Assembly: GCF_036289405.1 (NCBI RefSeq)
Contig: NZ_JAYFFI010000008.1
Span: forward strand, 1-64,000
Source: Pseudoramibacter faecis
Lineage (GTDB): Bacteria; Bacillota; Clostridia; Eubacteriales; Eubacteriaceae
Length of the DNA: 64,000 nt
Direction: 5' to 3'
The notes below the pieces were generated by a model. That model worked only from the letters and a program-made list of their open reading frames with translations, searched no databases and was not told the origin of the DNA. The first letter of the stretch is position 1; the number at the start of each line of letters is the position of its first letter. Shown one piece after another: positions 62,268-64,000 of the stretch. A program made the position numbers and the translations under genes.

Positions 62268-63494
62268 ATGGCTTCACGATCGCCGTTAATATATTTGAAA
62301 AAATCCGAAGACACCTTATTTTTAATCGCGTTTGCCGTTTATGGCATTTGGGCGTTATTATTGCAGACTTTCTTTGCGGCCAGGTGGCCATTGGCGTCGC
62401 TAGAAAATAAGGTGTTCTTTGCATGCCTGTTCTTATTGGGATTCCGGGAAATGATTCTCTGCATGCGACACCAAAACGGTTGGTGTGATTTTGTGTTGCT
62501 TTTGGTCTTTGGCACGATGGCACGCATCGCCGGCTATTTTGGACGTCCCTTCGGGATGATTTTTGTATTTGTTTTTTGTGCGCGGAAAATTGATTTTAAG
62601 CGGGTTGCGAAGACGGCCGTGGTGGTGAGTACCGCGGTATTGCTGGGAACGATTCTCGCGCAGCACATGGGCTGGATCCACACGGTGCAGACCGTTCGGG
62701 ATGGGCAGATCAGGCAATATCTGGGCTTTTTATACGTTTTGACGCCATCCGTGATTTTTTTCAATATCGCAGCGCTTCATGTTTATTTGCGTCAAGCAAA
62801 CATCAGCTGGGGAGAATTGCTCGCGCTGGCGGCGATAAACGCCTGGCTTTATATGAAAACCAACGCGCGTCTGTCCATGATTTTGATCGTTGTTTTGCTT
62901 TGCTATGCGATGGTGATCAAATGCCGGCCGGCAGTTCAGAAAAAAATAATTAAGAACCGTTCGGGTGTCCTTTGGCCATTTTCTTTTGTTCTGGGAGCCG
63001 TCATGACAGCGGTGGTCACCCGCTTTTATGACATCGGGCAGGCCGATTGGCAGCGTCTGAATCTGGCCATCGGCAATCGCCTGTGGTATGGGCAGGCTAC
63101 ATTTAAAAGCTATGGCGTCAAACCTTTTGGCCAAACCATCGCCTGGGTGGGCAATGGATTGCAGGCGTCCGGCAAACCGGTTGCCGGCATTTACAATTAC
63201 GTGGATAATTTTTATTTGCACTATCTGCTCAATTTTGGATTTGTTTTTTCAGTCTTATTGATTGCAGCGGTGACGATAGCCCTGTGGGTGATGCTCTGCA
63301 AGGGAGAAGGCTGTTTGCTGATGATCTTTGCGCTGCTGGCTTGCCACGGTTTGATCGACGATATGATTCTTTATCCGTATTTCAATACGTTTTTATTGAT
63401 CCTCTCGCCTTATTTGCTGCTGGGACTGCGCGCGTTTAGAATCCGCATGAAGCGGCAAAGGCGGGCGCGTTCAGCAGGGGAGGCATCCGAATGA
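62268..63494 (+). CDS. Polysaccharide polymerase-like membrane protein (Wzy/O-antigen ligase type)
   Basis: A 408-residue protein that is mostly membrane: about ten to eleven hydrophobic helices with a larger outside loop at about 260-310 between two of the last helices. The layout (short N-terminus, many helices, loop, helices) is typical of Wzy polymerases or O-antigen ligases, which show little sequence conservation. Conserved-looking Arg and Asn residues lie in the loop (RLNLAIGNRLWYGQATF). I start at ATG 62268, 7 bases after GAGAGG; the open frame upstream overlaps the GT2 gene. Role assignment rests on topology and the locus. Confidence 0.7.
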   Translation: MASRSPLIYLKKSEDTLFLIAFAVYGIWALLLQTFFAARWPLASLENKVFFACLFLLGFREMILCMRHQNGWCDFVLLLVFGTMARIAGYFGRPFGMIFVFVFCARKIDFKRVAKTAVVVSTAVLLGTILAQHMGWIHTVQTVRDGQIRQYLGFLYVLTPSVIFFNIAALHVYLRQANISWGELLALAAINAWLYMKTNARLSMILIVVLLCYAMVIKCRPAVQKKIIKNRSGVLWPFSFVLGAVMTAVVTRFYDIGQADWQRLNLAIGNRLWYGQATFKSYGVKPFGQTIAWVGNGLQASGKPVAGIYNYVDNFYLHYLLNFGFVFSVLLIAAVTIALWVMLCKGEGCLLMIFALLACHGLIDDMILYPYFNTFLLILSPYLLLGLRAFRIRMKRQRRARSAGEASE

Positions 63495-64000
63495 AAATAG
63501 GCGCCGGCATTGTGACGTATGGGCCGGATCTGGATCGTTTTCGGGAAAATCTGAATGCGGTCATGGCGCAGGTGGATTTTGTCGTTTGCGTGGATAACGG
63601 GTCCAAGAACATCGCAGCGTTAAAAAATTTTTTGGATACATCGACGGAGACACGAAAGGTTGTGCTTATTGAAAATCGCGAGAATCTGGGCATCGCGAAG
63701 GCGCTCAATCAAATCATGGCAGCGGGGCAGCATGCCGGCGCTGCCTGGATGCTGACGTTGGATCAGGATTCGGTGGCGGCCGCGGATTTGATCGCGGCTT
63801 ACCGGCCGTATATGGACGATGATCGGATCGGGATGATGACCTGCGTCATCCGGGATCGCAATGCCGGAGTCATGGTGCCTTTTGAGTCGGGAGATGCGCC
63901 TTATGAAACAGAAACACGCATTATCACTTCCGGCTGCTTGACCAATGTGGCTGCCTGGTGGCATTGCAGCGGTTTTGATGAGAAGCTTTTTATCGATTAT
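63491..64000 (+). CDS. Glycosyltransferase family 2 (partial, runs off the window)
   Basis: The first 170 codons of a GT2 transferase: KIGAGIVTYGPDLDRFREN, VVCVDNGSKNIAALKNF, NRENLGIAKALNQIM and LTLDQDSVAAADLIAAY (DQD metal motif), resembling rhamnosyltransferases. It starts at ATG 63491, sharing ATGA with the stop of the polymerase-like gene. The 3' end lies beyond 64000. Confidence 0.85.
   Translation, partial: MKIGAGIVTYGPDLDRFRENLNAVMAQVDFVVCVDNGSKNIAALKNFLDTSTETRKVVLIENRENLGIAKALNQIMAAGQHAGAAWMLTLDQDSVAAADLIAAYRPYMDDDRIGMMTCVIRDRNAGVMVPFESGDAPYETETRIITSGCLTNVAAWWHCSGFDEKLFIDY

Noticed and set aside
1..64000. CRISPR arrays, prophage, toxin-antitoxin or defence systems
   Set aside because: No regularly spaced repeats, no cas, phage structural or restriction genes were seen; the RHH protein lacks a toxin partner and is followed by clpB.

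Overview
The window is a dense stretch of bacterial chromosome, roughly balanced in G+C by eye. It looks like a low-copy, Gram-positive anaerobe of the Bacillota, class Clostridia, and most probably the Eubacteriales/Eubacteriaceae. The pointers are PolC-type DNA polymerase III, an ftsK-rimO-pgsA-cinA-recA block, HslUV beside topA, DUF4364 and DUF512 proteins, NusG-II/Gx-transporter partners, a Mn2+ (yybP-ykoY) riboswitch, and a giant 2-hydroxyacyl-CoA dehydratase activase-type protein typical of amino-acid fermenters. The genus is inference. Nearly all genes are on the + strand. The few minus-strand genes are a repressor-like gene (24.4-25.1 kb), a DUF4364 gene (44.1-44.6 kb), a Gx-transporter/NusG-II pair (47.5-48.4 kb), an S24 gene (48.7-49.0 kb) and tRNA-Trp (8.7 kb).

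Layout. 0-0.2 kb: right end of an IS3-family element. 0.3-3.6 kb: a ribbon-helix-helix protein gene and clpB. 3.7-8.3 kb: putP symporter, a small zinc ribbon, a transglutaminase-like lipoprotein and a DUF234-type ATPase. 8.3-8.8 kb: mostly non-coding, with tRNA-Trp. 9-14 kb: a membrane-anchored DUF3862-like protein, an alarmone-hydrolase-like HD protein, flavodoxin with OhrR, short proB, a tiny membrane protein and a diacylglycerol-glucosyltransferase-like enzyme. 14-24.3 kb: housekeeping block rpsO-pnp-dut-ftsK-rimO-pgsA-cinA-recA, closed by the RNase P RNA gene. 24.4-29.7 kb: an S24-fold repressor divergent from the large activase gene. 29.7-37.5 kb: uppS-cdsA-rseP-ispG-polC. 37.5-44 kb: VanY-like peptidase, valS and the riboswitch-controlled cation P-type ATPase. 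44-50.4 kb: DUF4364, DUF512 radical SAM, der, Gx/NusG-II pair, tRNA-Leu, orphan S24 domain and malic enzyme. 50.4-56.1 kb: topA-hslV-hslU and rpsB-tsf. 56.1-64 kb: a surface polysaccharide locus of glycosyltransferases, glmM, a polyprenyl-phosphate sugar transferase and a polymerase-like membrane protein, running off the right edge.

How the parts work together. ClpB and HslUV give protein quality control. RNase P, PNPase and RimO serve RNA and ribosome maturation. UppS supplies the lipid carrier used by wall synthesis and by the polysaccharide locus, while CdsA and PgsA make phospholipid. GlmM supplies amino sugar precursors for the same envelope pathways. The clearest regulatory device is the Mn2+ riboswitch at 41.2 kb: its closing helix shares sequence with a 16-bp terminator stem, and it sits in front of a SERCA/PMR1-like pump, so the pump is probably a Mn2+ exporter switched on by Mn2+.

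No CRISPR array, prophage, restriction or obvious defence island was found. The most unusual items are the riboswitch-pump unit, a repressor with a dead S24 protease domain together with an orphan S24 domain that keeps its catalytic pair, an RseP without a PDZ domain, loss of dxr/pyrH/frr from a normally conserved cluster, and repeated use of extended -10 promoters.
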